Positions 8,801 through 16,568 of a stretch of 29,804 nucleotides of DNA are shown here, piece by piece (positions within the stretch are counted from its first letter, which is position 1; every line of letters starts with the position of its first letter). The notes beneath the pieces were generated by a model. The model was not told the origin of the DNA, searched no databases, and saw only the letters and a list, made by a program, of their open reading frames with translations. The position numbers and the translations under genes are program-made. This DNA comes from DASPXY01 sp038227745 (lineage in GTDB: Bacteria; Planctomycetota; Planctomycetia; Gemmatales; Gemmataceae). The stretch is from assembly GCA_038227745.1 (NCBI GenBank), contig JBBRPS010000022.1, positions 1-29,804 on the forward strand, written 5' to 3'.

Positions 8801-10588
8801 GTGCGAGCGGAACTGGAGCGGACGGGGCTGGTGCGCGTGGAGGGGCCGGTGCTGCGCCCGCACCCCGTCCTCGCCGACGTGCCGGAGTTGGCGCCGACGC
8901 CGGAGGTGCAGGAGCGCTTCCTCGCCGTGGTGGGCGCGTTTTGTGGGGAGTTCGACGAGCTGGTGCGCTCGCCGGAGGCGCGGGCGGCGTTGACCGCCCT
9001 GTCGATTTGTAAGGCGGTGGTGCTGCGGGCGGTCGAGCGGGCGCTGGCCGACGGCAACCTGCAAGTGGCCTGGGCACTGGCCGACTCTCTCAAGCTCTAC
9101 CTGGAACGGCGTGGCCGGAGCGGCGAGGGGGCACGGCTGATGACGCGCCTGCACAAGCACCTGGGGGCCGAGGGCGGCGAACTCACCGAAGTGGCGGCCA
9201 ACCTGGAACGACAGGCCGCCGTGGCGCGGGCCGCCCACGACGCCGACGGGGCGCAACAAGCGCTGGAAGGCTTGCTGGTGCGCCTGCGAGTGGTGCAGAG
9301 TTGGGACTGCCGCTTTCAGCAAGCAGTGACGCTCAGAGAACTGGGCAGTTTGCACTACGACCTTCGCCGCCAACCAGCCGATGCCCTGGCTCCCCTGGCC
9401 GAAGCGGGAAAACTGTTTCACGCTCTGGAAACCGAGGGACGAAACAACAGCACGAACCGGGCGGCCGTGCTGGGAGACCGCGCCAACGCGCTGCGTGCCC
9501 TTACCCGCCTCGATGAAGCCCTGGCCGCCGCGGAGGAGAGCCTGGCTCTCAATCGGGCGAGGAAGGATGGCTCTGCCGTGGCGCGCTGTCAGGGGGTGAT
9601 CGCTGGCATTCTTGCAGCCCAGGGCCGCACTGGGGAGGCGGAGGAGCGCTACGGCGAGGCCCTGGTAGCGGCCCGCGCCGCGGGCGATGACGAATTACAG
9701 GGCATCATCGCGCAGCACCTCGGCGTTCTGGCTCTGAACCGCTCACACCCCGACGAAGCCGTCGCTCACCTGCGCGAAGCGCTCGCCGCCTTCCAGCGCG
9801 CACACGACGAGCACAACCAGATGAGGGTACTCAATTCCCTGGGCAATGTGGAGTCCCAGCGCGGCAACCTGGAGGCAGCGCTGGCCTGGTACGACGGCTC
9901 CCTGGAACGGGCCCGGAAACTGGACAGTGGCGAGGGGCAGGCGACAGCACGCTCAGGCCGGGCGCTGATCTTTTCCACGCAGGCGCAGCAGGCAACCGAC
10001 CCAGACCGTGCTCGACAACTGCTGGAACGGGCCATTACCGAGGAGCGGGCCGCCCTGATCCTCAAAAAACAACTCGGCCAACCCAACTCGATCCGCATCT
10101 CCCACAACAACCTGGCGGACAACTTACGCCTTGCCGGCGCGCTGGACGAAGCGGAGGAGCACGCGCGTAAGGCGCTGGCCATCTGTGAGCAGTGGCGCGC
10201 TCCCACCACATGGAAGACGCTGTGGCTCCTTGAAGAGATCGCCGCGGCGCGGGGTGACGCGGCGGCCGCCGCCGAATGGCGCCAGCGCAAGGAAGCGGCC
10301 CGGATCGAGGCCGAAGCGCGTGCTGGCACGCCGTCGTTGCCGCTGGAGATGGTGGCTCCCTTGCTGCAACTGGCGGCACAGGCTCGCGCTGAGAGCTTGT
10401 CCCTGGAAGAGGCCCTGACCGGCGCCGGCGCCAAGGACGACTTCCTGCCCACGCTCGCCGCTCGCTATTCCTGGCTGGTGGCGCACCTGCGCGCCCTGGC
10501 CGCAGGCGCGGCCCACCCCGCCGACGCCGTGCCCGGCCCGTACCGTGACCTTCTCGACGCCGCCTGGCAGCAAGCGGTATCGGGTTGA
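5813..10588 (+). CDS. Ser/Thr kinase-CHAT protease-STAND NTPase-TPR fusion protein
   Basis: A 1591-residue multidomain protein. Residues about 30-293: Hanks-type kinase with GAGGMG loop (37-42), ALKVM (Lys59), HRDIKPGN (Asp161), DFG (Asp180) and APE motif in GAYMAPEQ, so probably active. Residues about 406-680: CHAT caspase-like protease, with WELL and VSVVR strands, HFDGHG (His535) and VLAACRTS (Cys580), so the catalytic pair is intact. Residues about 707-1010: STAND/NB-ARC-like NTPase with PGGSGKTAL (Lys737), VIWDN (Asp809), GSRLLVTSR (839-847) and GGHPLAL. Residues about 1120-1460: six or seven TPRs. No membrane segment or signal peptide is seen, so it should be cytoplasmic. Start GTG 5813 is preferred (AAAGGA six bases before it); GTG 5756 would add 19 residues but has no binding site. 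Proposed behaviour, by analogy with STAND-CHAT proteins: TPRs sense a trigger, the NTPase switches or oligomerises, and the protease acts; the kinase may gate this or signal onward. Confidence 0.93.
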   Translation: MSHPPNNLSELRPLLAPAFALDELGRLGDFPILAWCGAGGMGFVCKARQPGLARVIALKVMKPAFAGDITFLLRFQTEGRTMAAIRHSHVVLVHSPSAVTVRYESRDCVLPCLVMEYLEGETLHSRLEREKRLPVEEILRIGREIAEGLAAIHEQKLIHRDIKPGNLWLEVPQGRVKILDFGLARGLEDTHLTETHQRPGTGAYMAPEQLDGEELDGRCDLFSLGCVLYEASAGKRAFENRDRSVLPRSPHEVNSEVPPPLSDLIMKLLARDRTARYPSAHELLEELESLAGIRRKPDRPGSAVDSPSTVLELTFTAMTGSPWQGEAKVGCDGQVSPPFPVGEGLTAKERQEVRWYVEAFMDLPEGGNLVRAEAVEKRLRTYGEELWQQLRRPEVEAWLKAVQAAKSGWLVLRVEKPGDEVAFRSAWELLRVGEGGGTPLHQLGVSVVRHVKPALPTAKARDTSAGLRVLVVVCRPDGAGFLDPRYTPEAIPEALKDRPEVTVEFCRPPTLAALVRTLEQARDGEPYHVVHFDGHGTTAEGGVGALCFEDDKGELDTVRADRLGTLLAGLDVPLMVLAACRTSMKDSSEETVATALLRQGVGTVLAMGYAVHVDMDRELIAGFYEAIARGKSLGAAVQWARKRLLANMSRRLGTGPDAPEVKLQDWFVPQLYQAGDDPVLLPQKPRGRKKQQEGELTGFPPAPRAGFQGRGRELHRLERALLAHRVVVMYAPGGSGKTALAREAAYWWTRTGLFPDGAVFASFERTQSPEAVLTEVGQALEGEKFLQRKDPRKGLVGLLKKRRLLVIWDNYESVLPAFRGGEATPPEFAELAREWTAGGSRLLVTSRDGEVGLEGAWPFALGELSLPEGLLLLVRYLERLGADRQERVQRGLTVEALGALVERLGGHPLALELMTPFVRGRGVAAVLEELGPLLAQAAQTHGEGRNRSLWASLHFSIRHLSEATRAALPAVALLAGGCLENMAPMVTGLEAAAWATVRAELERTGLVRVEGPVLRPHPVLADVPELAPTPEVQERFLAVVGAFCGEFDELVRSPEARAALTALSICKAVVLRAVERALADGNLQVAWALADSLKLYLERRGRSGEGARLMTRLHKHLGAEGGELTEVAANLERQAAVARAAHDADGAQQALEGLLVRLRVVQSWDCRFQQAVTLRELGSLHYDLRRQPADALAPLAEAGKLFHALETEGRNNSTNRAAVLGDRANALRALTRLDEALAAAEESLALNRARKDGSAVARCQGVIAGILAAQGRTGEAEERYGEALVAARAAGDDELQGIIAQHLGVLALNRSHPDEAVAHLREALAAFQRAHDEHNQMRVLNSLGNVESQRGNLEAALAWYDGSLERARKLDSGEGQATARSGRALIFSTQAQQATDPDRARQLLERAITEERAALILKKQLGQPNSIRISHNNLADNLRLAGALDEAEEHARKALAICEQWRAPTTWKTLWLLEEIAAARGDAAAAAEWRQRKEAARIEAEARAGTPSLPLEMVAPLLQLAAQARAESLSLEEALTGAGAKDDFLPTLAARYSWLVAHLRALAAGAAHPADAVPGPYRDLLDAAWQQAVSG

Positions 10589-10935
10589 CGCGATGCAAGA
10601 GGGACTGTCTCACCTGTGGAGGGGACGCAGGGGGAAGTAGGACACTGGCGGTGCCCTGCCGCGCCGGGAGACACACCCTGTGTGGAGGGTTGAAAGAAGG
10701 GTCGGAAAGCGTCCGGGACCCTTGACCGCCAACAACTTGCGCCGCCGACCATTCTTTCACGGTGACAGAAAGGTCTGAAAGAATCCTCCCCTTCTTCCCC
10801 CAGGAACTGTCCGCCTCCCGCGAAGGCGAAGCGACAGTCCGGGATAGGGACTGTCTGGCGAAGAGCGGCTCAAGGGCCTCTCGCCGGAAGAGCGAAGCCA
10901 CCTTCAAGCGGGAGAAGAAGGATCCTTCGCCCCTT
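10589..10935. other. Non-coding stretch with hairpins after the kinase-CHAT gene
   Basis: No convincing gene lies between the kinase-CHAT stop (10588) and the hemD-like stop (11010), two convergent genes. The stretch has a hairpin ATTCTTTCA/TGAAAGAAT (10751-10759 with 10776-10784) and recurring GGACTGTC/GACAGTCC words near 10804, 10834 and 10847 that could pair. A minus-strand frame crossing this region has atypical composition and overlaps the kinase gene, so it is not called. Confidence 0.5.
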
Positions 10936-10942
10936 TGAGTAA

Positions 10943-11001
10943 GGGGTGACGACCTGGGACACGGTGCGGCCGTCGAAAACCCACCCGTGGCCACGGGTGG
11001 G
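10943..11001. repeat. Right copy of the direct repeat, ending in a perfect 22-bp palindrome
   Basis: Bases 10943-10987 repeat 4434-4478 in the same orientation with a few changes. On the minus strand the copied codons still read VSQVVTP beside MSQVITP of the ceramidase-like protein. The frame then runs into unrelated sequence, so this is a repeat or gene-start remnant and not a gene. It ends in a perfect palindrome (10980-11001, CCCACCCGTGG and its complement) that lies 9 bases past the hemD-like stop and may serve as a terminator. Confidence 0.7.
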
Positions 11002-11009
11002 CTCGGCGG

Positions 11010-11831
11010 TTACGACTCCTTGTTCCCCAGCTGACGCTTGATGTGCTGCACGAGGTTCTTCATCTGGAACCCCTGCTCGGGGCAGACGTCCACGCGGCTA
11101 CCGCGGCGGCGCAGGTTGTCCGCCACGACCGGGCCGACCGCCGCCACCTGCACGCGCTCCAGGCCGTGCTTCAGCTCCGCCTCCAGACCGCGCTCGGCCG
11201 CGACCTCGTAGAGGCGATCGACCTGGGGTGAACTGGTGAAGACCGCGGCGTCCACGCCGCCGCCCGCCATCTTGCCGATCAGTTCGGCCACGTGATCCGC
11301 GTCGGTCGCCGCCGCGTAGACGTAGGGCAGCACGGTGCGGACCGTCGCTCCGGCCTGTTCGAGGAACTGCGTGAGCGGCGGATTGCTCTCGCTGTAGAAC
11401 TGCACGCCCACGGTCCGGCCGGCGAGCGGCTCCTGCTTCAACGTCGCGATCACGCCCTCGGTCGTCGGCGTCTCGGCCACGACGGCGGGGGCCAGGCCGA
11501 CTTCCTTCAAGGCACGTACCGGCTTGGGGCCGCGGGTCACAGTCCGCGTGCGCGCCAGAGCTGCGATCACGGCGTCGCGCAACCCCTCGCGGTCCGCAAA
11601 GCCGAGCAGGCGCCGCAGCCCCTCCCCGGTGAACAGGAGGACGTAATCGAACCGGCCGGCCGCCAGCTCGCGCAGCCACGCCAGCACCGGCACGGCGTCG
11701 GGCGCGTCGAGGATGCTGAGCATCGGGCAACGCAGGATCGTGGCCCCTTCCTTCTCCAGCATCTGCGCCAGGTCTTCCAGTTGCCGCCCTTCGGCGAGGG
11801 CGATCAGGCGCTTCTCCAGAGGCGCTGTCAT
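11010..11831 (-). CDS. hemD: Uroporphyrinogen-III synthase-like protein
   Basis: A 273-residue protein with the layout of uroporphyrinogen-III synthase, which closes hydroxymethylbilane to uroporphyrinogen III in tetrapyrrole synthesis. The two alternating alpha/beta lobes can be followed: an opening LEKRLIALAEGRQLEDLAQM and LRCPMLSILD, DYVLLFTGEGLRRLL in the first lobe, then VGVQFYSESNPPL, VLPYVYAAATDADHVAEL, DAAVFTSSPQVDRLYEVA and VQVAAVGPVVADNLRRRGSR in the second. The family is poorly conserved, so the call rests on this pattern. Start ATG 11831 begins the conserved part; an open frame further upstream to 12011 would overlap the dehydrogenase gene. It follows the SDR gene by 59 bases on the same strand, so the two may be cotranscribed. 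No other haem genes are nearby. Confidence 0.82.
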   Translation of the reverse strand: MTAPLEKRLIALAEGRQLEDLAQMLEKEGATILRCPMLSILDAPDAVPVLAWLRELAAGRFDYVLLFTGEGLRRLLGFADREGLRDAVIAALARTRTVTRGPKPVRALKEVGLAPAVVAETPTTEGVIATLKQEPLAGRTVGVQFYSESNPPLTQFLEQAGATVRTVLPYVYAAATDADHVAELIGKMAGGGVDAAVFTSSPQVDRLYEVAAERGLEAELKHGLERVQVAAVGPVVADNLRRRGSRVDVCPEQGFQMKNLVQHIKRQLGNKES

Positions 11832-11890
11832 GGGTGTCGGCTCCGTTGTTGGGACGAAGGAAGGAGGGGACGCGAAACGGCAAGCCGGGT

Positions 11891-12688
11891 TCACGGCACC
11901 GGCGGCTCCGCCTTCGGCACCGGCGGGTGCTTGTTGTAATCGTTCATTCCCCAGCGGACGACCCAGTCCGGCAGCCAGCGCGTGACCTTCATCAGCAGGG
12001 TCGTCTGCCACGGAAAATTGTAGACCTTCACGCGCCGCCGCAGCGCCCTGACGATGCGCCGGGCGGCCTCATCGGCGCTCATCAGCCACGGCATCTTGAA
12101 CTCGTTGACATCGGTCATGGGCGTCTTGATGAAGCCGGGGCAGATGGTGGTGACGGCGATCTTGCGGTCGCGGAGCTGGATGCGCAGCCCCTCCAGGTAA
12201 CTATTCACCGCCGCCTTGGTGGCGCAGTACGCCGACTCGCCGGGCAGGCCCTTGTACGCCGCCAGGCTCGACACCGCCGCGAGGTGCCCGTGGCCCCGCT
12301 GCAGCATCTCCGGCAGCACCGCCTCAATGGCATAGACCACGCCGAGGACGTTCACGCGGAACATGTTCTCGATCTGCGGCACGTTCATCGGCTGCAAGAG
12401 CGTCGGCGTGCCGACGCCGGCGTTGGCGACCAGCAGGTCCACCGGCCCGAGCCGGCCGCGCACTTCCTGCACGGCCGCCAGCGTCTGGGCACGGTCGGCG
12501 ACGTCAGCGGGGGCGAACGCCGCGGTGCCGCCCTCCTTCTCGATCTCGGCCGCCAGCGCCTCGAGCCGGTCGCGCCGGCGCGCGATCAGTCCGACGCGGC
12601 ACTTCTGCGCCGCCAGCGCCCTGGCCAGCGACCAGCCGATGCCGCTGGACGCCCCGGTAATGACGGCCACCTGGTTCGCGAATGCCAT
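11891..12688 (-). CDS. Short-chain dehydrogenase/reductase
   Basis: A 265-residue classical SDR oxidoreductase using NAD(P). It has TGASSGIG (11-18), an ARRRDRLE stretch after strand 2 (basic residues suggest NADP preference), NAGVG (89-93), Asn113 in FRVNVLG, catalytic Ser140 or Ser141, and YCATK (Tyr154, Lys158). The C-terminal tail (about 210-265) is basic and aromatic (VKVYNFPWQTTLLMKVTRWLP), like SDRs that sit on membranes. The substrate cannot be deduced. Start ATG 12688 is preceded by GGAAGG. The frame stays open to 13039, but that would run into the divergent peptidase gene. The 289-base gap to the peptidase gene should hold both promoters. Confidence 0.92.
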   Translation of the reverse strand: MAFANQVAVITGASSGIGWSLARALAAQKCRVGLIARRRDRLEALAAEIEKEGGTAAFAPADVADRAQTLAAVQEVRGRLGPVDLLVANAGVGTPTLLQPMNVPQIENMFRVNVLGVVYAIEAVLPEMLQRGHGHLAAVSSLAAYKGLPGESAYCATKAAVNSYLEGLRIQLRDRKIAVTTICPGFIKTPMTDVNEFKMPWLMSADEAARRIVRALRRRVKVYNFPWQTTLLMKVTRWLPDWVVRWGMNDYNKHPPVPKAEPPVP

Positions 12689-12856
12689 GACCACCTTCCG
12701 AAGGAACGAGGAACCCGGGGAAAGCGGCGGCGCCGCCTTTGCGCCCTGTGCGGGTTTTCCTTCCTCCTGTTTTCTTTTTCCTCCGCCCGATGGCCAGAGG
12801 GGAGGCAGGGCCGGCGCCGCCGGGGTGGCATACTTACGCTGGCCCCTCTTGGCGCC

Positions 12857-12874
12857 GTGGCGCGTTCGCGCCAC
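12857..12874. repeat. Short hairpin between the SDR and peptidase genes
   Basis: GTGGCGCG and its exact complement are separated by TT in the divergent intergenic region 12689-12977. A second, weaker C/G-rich hairpin lies at about 12911-12932. Either could belong to a regulatory site or leader; nothing more can be said. Confidence 0.4.
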
Positions 12875-12977
12875 AATTCCTTGTAACGGCAATTGCTTTC
12901 TTCCTCTCCTCTCCCCGAAGTGGGGCGAGGGGAGAACAAGTCCATCCCATCGCCACGCTCTCCCGAGGTCCGCCTCC

Positions 12978-15803
12978 ATGACCCGATCCGGAGCCGGTCT
13001 GTTCGCCGCCCTGGCCCTCACCCTGGCCGCCACCCCCACGCCGGCCCAGCCCCCCGCGCCGCCCCCGCCGGCGCGCTACAACGCCGTCCTCCGCTACCAC
13101 ATCACCTCGGCGCGCGACCAGCACGTTCGGCACTACGACGCGCTCGTTGACTTTTTGAAGCAGCAGGGATTCGCGTTCGTGCCGGCCCTCGACACTTTCC
13201 CCGATAGCGACCGCGAGGATCGCACCAAGACCACGTTCAGCGGCACGATCGGCTCGGCGAACTTCCTCAGGCTCTTTCGCAACACGCACGTCGCGGCGCT
13301 GCTGCTGACGCCGCCGGGGTACACGCTGCCCGCCGCACCCGACCAGCCGGTCGCGGTCCGCCTGGAACTGGCCCCCGGCTTCACGCCGCGCCGGCAGCAG
13401 GATCTGGCCCGCCAGGCCCGCGTGCTGCTGCGGCAACTCGGCTTCGTTGAGGCCGCCGGCTACGACGACCGCGGCTATACGCGCCGGCCGCACACGCGCC
13501 TGGTCGGCACTGTCCCCGCCGCCCAGCTCCAGGTCGCCAAGGACGACCCCTACCCGCTGCCGCCCTTGCTGAAAGACCTGCGGAGCCAGCCGGGCGGCTG
13601 GCTCGGGCCGCGCATCCTGTTGGAGGACCTGCCCGCACCGCTCGCCCAGGTGTCGCCCCTCCTCGTCATTGAGGTGCTGCCCGACGCGGCACCGCCGAAG
13701 GGCCTCGCCGCGTCGGCCCCCCGCGACGACTTCGCCCTCACCAGGATCAGTGACGACCTCTGGGCCATCGCCAGCCGCAAGGAGGACGACAGCCGTGTCG
13801 TGCGCATGGAAGTCCTCCTCGCCTACACGCCGGACGAGAAGGAGCGCGGCTGGCGCGAGGCCCTGGCCGTCGCGGCGCCGAGCGTCTACGTTGAGGGCCG
13901 CATCGGTTCGATCGTCACTGTCCAGGCCCGCGCCCGCGACGCCCGCGGCCTGGCCGCCCTGCCGCTCGTCTCCACGGTCCGCCTGGCGCGGCCCGCCCGC
14001 GTCGGCATCGACCCCGCCGTGAAGATCGACGGAGACAACGCCCGCGCGCTCCGGCAGTCCGGCCTGGAGCGGCTGCACCGCAGGGGAGCGCGCGGCCAGG
14101 GCGTCCGCCTCGTCGTGATCGACGCCGACTTCCAGGGCCACGAAGAATTGATGGACGGCAAGCACCTGCCGAAGGTGACGAAGTACATCGACCTGACGGC
14201 GGAGCGCAACGACGACCTGTTGCCGGACCCGCCCGCGGGAGACCCAAAGTTCCTGGGCCACGGCACGCGCTGCGCCCTGGCCGCGGCGCTGGCCGCCCCG
14301 GACGCCGACCTGACGCTGGTGCGCATCGACCCGGCCGCCCCACACCAACTGCTCGAGGTCGCGAAGTTCATCAACGGCGCGGGGGTCAGCACGGAGTACC
14401 TCACGCAGCGTCAGGACGAGCTGAGCGCCGAGGCCGCCACGCTGCGCCAGCGCCTGCGGGAACTGCTCGACGAGCGCGAGAAGGTGCTGCGGAACTTCGA
14501 GGACGAGAAGAATTTCGAGACCGACTACGGCATCCTGGGCACGGCCGGCGTCTGGCTGTTCAGTGAGCGCCAGTGGCACTACCTGCGCATGGAGGAGCTG
14601 GAGCGCGACGAGCGCGACCACCGCCGCCGTGAGGTGCGCTACCTCCGGCTCATCCGGGCCTTGCAGGACCTGCGCGGCGCCCAGGTCGTCTCCTGCGCGC
14701 TGGTGTGGAACACTGGCTACCCGCTCTCGGCCACCAGCCCGCTGAGCCGCTGGTTCGACGACAACCCTTCCTTGAAGTTCCTGTGGTTCCAGTCGGCGGG
14801 CAACACCGCGGGGCAGAACTGGAACGGCCTGTTCCGCGACGCGGACGACAACGGCGTGATGGAGTTCGCGGCCCCCGACGCGCCGCTGCCGCGGGGGCGC
14901 TGGACGCGGGAGCTGAACTTCCTCGGCTGGCGGCCCTGGGCGGGCAAGGAGAGCGCCGACCTGCCGGCCGGGGCGCGGGTGCGGCTGGCGCTGCAGTGGC
15001 GCGAGCCGCACGACCCGGACTTCTTCTTCCGCCCCGGCGAGTGGGACGTGTACCGTCAGCCGCTGGCATCGCTGCGCCTGGTGGTACTGCACCAGCGCGA
15101 CCCGGGCGCGAAGGTGCTGCCGGCCGACGCCTTCGAGGTGGTGGCCCGCTCCGAGCCACTGCCGCAGCGCCTCGACAACCAGCCGACCTCCTCGACCTAC
15201 GAGCTGCTGCTGGAGTTCCCGGTGGACAAGGCCGGCCGCTACGCGGTGCGCGTGGAACGGCAGCGGTCATCGCAGTGGGAGCTGCTAGTGGACCCGCGGA
15301 ACGGCCGCGAGGCGGTGGGACTGGTGGACGGCCTGACGCCGACCGGCATCCGCCCGCTGGGGACGAACACGCTGCCGGCCCTGGAGAAGCAGTGGGAGCT
15401 GCGGACGCGGCTGTTCGTGGAGACGGTGGACGAGGCGTCGGTGCGGCAGGGACGGCCGGTGTTCCTCGACTTCGCGACGGCGCGCGGCACGCTCGGCGTC
15501 CCCGGCGACGCGCGGGCAGTGGTGAGCGTGGGCGCGGCGGGGCTGGACGACAAGCGCCGGCCGTACAGCGCCGACGGGGCGGCGGCGAACCTCGATTACC
15601 TCGTCAAGCCGGACGTGCTGGCCTACGACGCGCTGCGGCTGGGCAAGGAGGAGACGGGGGTGGCGTTCGGGGCGAGCCTGGCGACGCCGTTCGCGGCGGG
15701 CCTCGCGGCGTGTCTGCGCAGCGACGGCATGCGCCCGGCGGACTTGTGGCGCTACCTGCACCAGCGGCCAGGGGGCGTGCTGCGGGCGCCGGCGGGCAAG
15801 TAA
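12978..15803 (+). CDS. Secreted subtilisin-like (S8) serine peptidase with large insertion
   Basis: A 941-residue protein starting with a signal peptide (MTRSGAGLFAALALTLAATP, cleavage probably near TPAQP). After a proregion-like segment of about 340 residues, the subtilase elements follow: Asp382 in VVIDADF, His428 in GHGTRCALAA, oxyanion Asn609 in FQSAGNTAG, and Ser900 in FGASLATPFAAG. All four catalytic positions are thus kept. Between His and Asn there is a coiled-coil-like, charged insertion (about 470-565). Between Asn and Ser lies a beta-rich stretch of some 290 residues. Together they make the His-Ser distance far longer than in ordinary subtilisins. Likely exported, with unknown substrates. 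Start ATG 12978 is set by the signal peptide; the open frame reaching back to 12363 overlaps the SDR gene. It stands alone on the plus strand. Confidence 0.88.
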   Translation: MTRSGAGLFAALALTLAATPTPAQPPAPPPPARYNAVLRYHITSARDQHVRHYDALVDFLKQQGFAFVPALDTFPDSDREDRTKTTFSGTIGSANFLRLFRNTHVAALLLTPPGYTLPAAPDQPVAVRLELAPGFTPRRQQDLARQARVLLRQLGFVEAAGYDDRGYTRRPHTRLVGTVPAAQLQVAKDDPYPLPPLLKDLRSQPGGWLGPRILLEDLPAPLAQVSPLLVIEVLPDAAPPKGLAASAPRDDFALTRISDDLWAIASRKEDDSRVVRMEVLLAYTPDEKERGWREALAVAAPSVYVEGRIGSIVTVQARARDARGLAALPLVSTVRLARPARVGIDPAVKIDGDNARALRQSGLERLHRRGARGQGVRLVVIDADFQGHEELMDGKHLPKVTKYIDLTAERNDDLLPDPPAGDPKFLGHGTRCALAAALAAPDADLTLVRIDPAAPHQLLEVAKFINGAGVSTEYLTQRQDELSAEAATLRQRLRELLDEREKVLRNFEDEKNFETDYGILGTAGVWLFSERQWHYLRMEELERDERDHRRREVRYLRLIRALQDLRGAQVVSCALVWNTGYPLSATSPLSRWFDDNPSLKFLWFQSAGNTAGQNWNGLFRDADDNGVMEFAAPDAPLPRGRWTRELNFLGWRPWAGKESADLPAGARVRLALQWREPHDPDFFFRPGEWDVYRQPLASLRLVVLHQRDPGAKVLPADAFEVVARSEPLPQRLDNQPTSSTYELLLEFPVDKAGRYAVRVERQRSSQWELLVDPRNGREAVGLVDGLTPTGIRPLGTNTLPALEKQWELRTRLFVETVDEASVRQGRPVFLDFATARGTLGVPGDARAVVSVGAAGLDDKRRPYSADGAAANLDYLVKPDVLAYDALRLGKEETGVAFGASLATPFAAGLAACLRSDGMRPADLWRYLHQRPGGVLRAPAGK

Positions 15804-15920
15804 GACGCCGCTGCCGTTTCGCAGCACTCGGAGTCTGTCCCAGAAGGCCGTATACTGCACGCGGGATCACCTGACACCAGCCCGAAGCGCAAGGCCCCGT
15901 AATGCGTGGGCCAGGGGTCG

Positions 15921-15958
15921 GGGTTGGTAGTCCCGCCTGAAGGCGGGACTACCAACCC
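15921..15958. repeat. Perfect palindrome, 18-bp arms
   Basis: GGGTTGGTAGTCCCGCCT and its exact complement with a 2-base loop, 118 bases after the peptidase stop. It may end that transcript, but there is no T-run. The form matches dispersed palindromes common in planctomycete intergenic regions. The rest of 15804-16092 shows no gene. Confidence 0.8.
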
Positions 15959-16092
15959 GTCCAGCGAAGTTTGACGAAGCCTTCGACCTGGCGCCGCCCG
16001 TGAGTCCGCTGTCGGCGGGCTTCATCGTGGTGAGTGCCCGGCCCTCCCTCCGGGAGCTGACGCCCCCGGCTCGCCTCGGTCTCGAGGAGCGG

Positions 16093-16452
16093 TCAGTTGT
16101 TGTTCTTCTTTTTCCTCTTCTTGGCGTGCAGCCCCTCGACCTTGATCTGGCTGACGACCTCCTTCGCCTCCACCTTGGTGGTGGTGAGGGTGACCTCCGC
16201 GTTGGTCTTGACCGCGGTCAGGCCGCCGGGCAGGTCCTGCAGCTTCGCCTTCTTGAGCTTCTTGCCCACCAGGCCCACGACCTTGAAGTCCTTGTCGAGG
16301 TTGTAGGTCTTGTCCTTGTCCTCGACGGTGATCGTGATGGTGCTCTTGTCCGCATCGACGTTCTTCACCTTGCCCTTGATCTCGTCGGCGACGAGGGCGC
16401 CGCTGAAGACCAGTACGACCGCGAACACGCCACCGCTCAGCACACGCAGCAT
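16093..16452 (-). CDS. Small secreted Lys-rich protein
   Basis: A 119-residue protein with a signal peptide (MLRVLSGGVFAVVLVFSGAL, cleavage likely at LVA-DE), so it should reach the periplasm or outside. The mature part is strand-rich with Lys and Thr (KGKVKNVDADKSTITIT, AEVTLTTTKVEAK) and ends in a basic tail KKRKKKNNN. Short proteins of this kind are frequent in planctomycetes; I recognise no function. AGGAGGG seven bases before ATG 16452 fixes the start. It lies 116 bases beyond the anti-sigma gene on the same strand and could be a target or companion of that regulatory pair. Confidence 0.8.
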   Translation of the reverse strand: MLRVLSGGVFAVVLVFSGALVADEIKGKVKNVDADKSTITITVEDKDKTYNLDKDFKVVGLVGKKLKKAKLQDLPGGLTAVKTNAEVTLTTTKVEAKEVVSQIKVEGLHAKKRKKKNNN

Positions 16453-16568
16453 TGCACGTCCCTCCTGTAAAGGTCCAACTCGGTCGTCGCCGGCCGCCAG
16501 CCCACGCGGGCCGGGTGCCGGCCTCCGAAGATACAACGCCCGCTCCCTGTTCTCGTTTGGAAGATGGT

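Noticed and set aside
6440..9421. Minus-strand open frame of almost 1000 codons opposite the kinase-CHAT gene
   Set aside because: It is an antisense frame caused by high GC. The protein is low-complexity (Gln/Arg/His-rich) with no domain, while the plus strand codes for well-defined domains.
10062..10994. Minus-strand frame covering the end of the kinase-CHAT gene and the non-coding stretch
   Set aside because: It overlaps the TPR coding part, has no family resemblance, and its first part is only a copy of the direct repeat.
12834..15092. Minus-strand open frame opposite the subtilisin-like peptidase
   Set aside because: The plus strand has signal peptide and catalytic motifs; the antisense product is Gln/Arg/Val-rich without domains.
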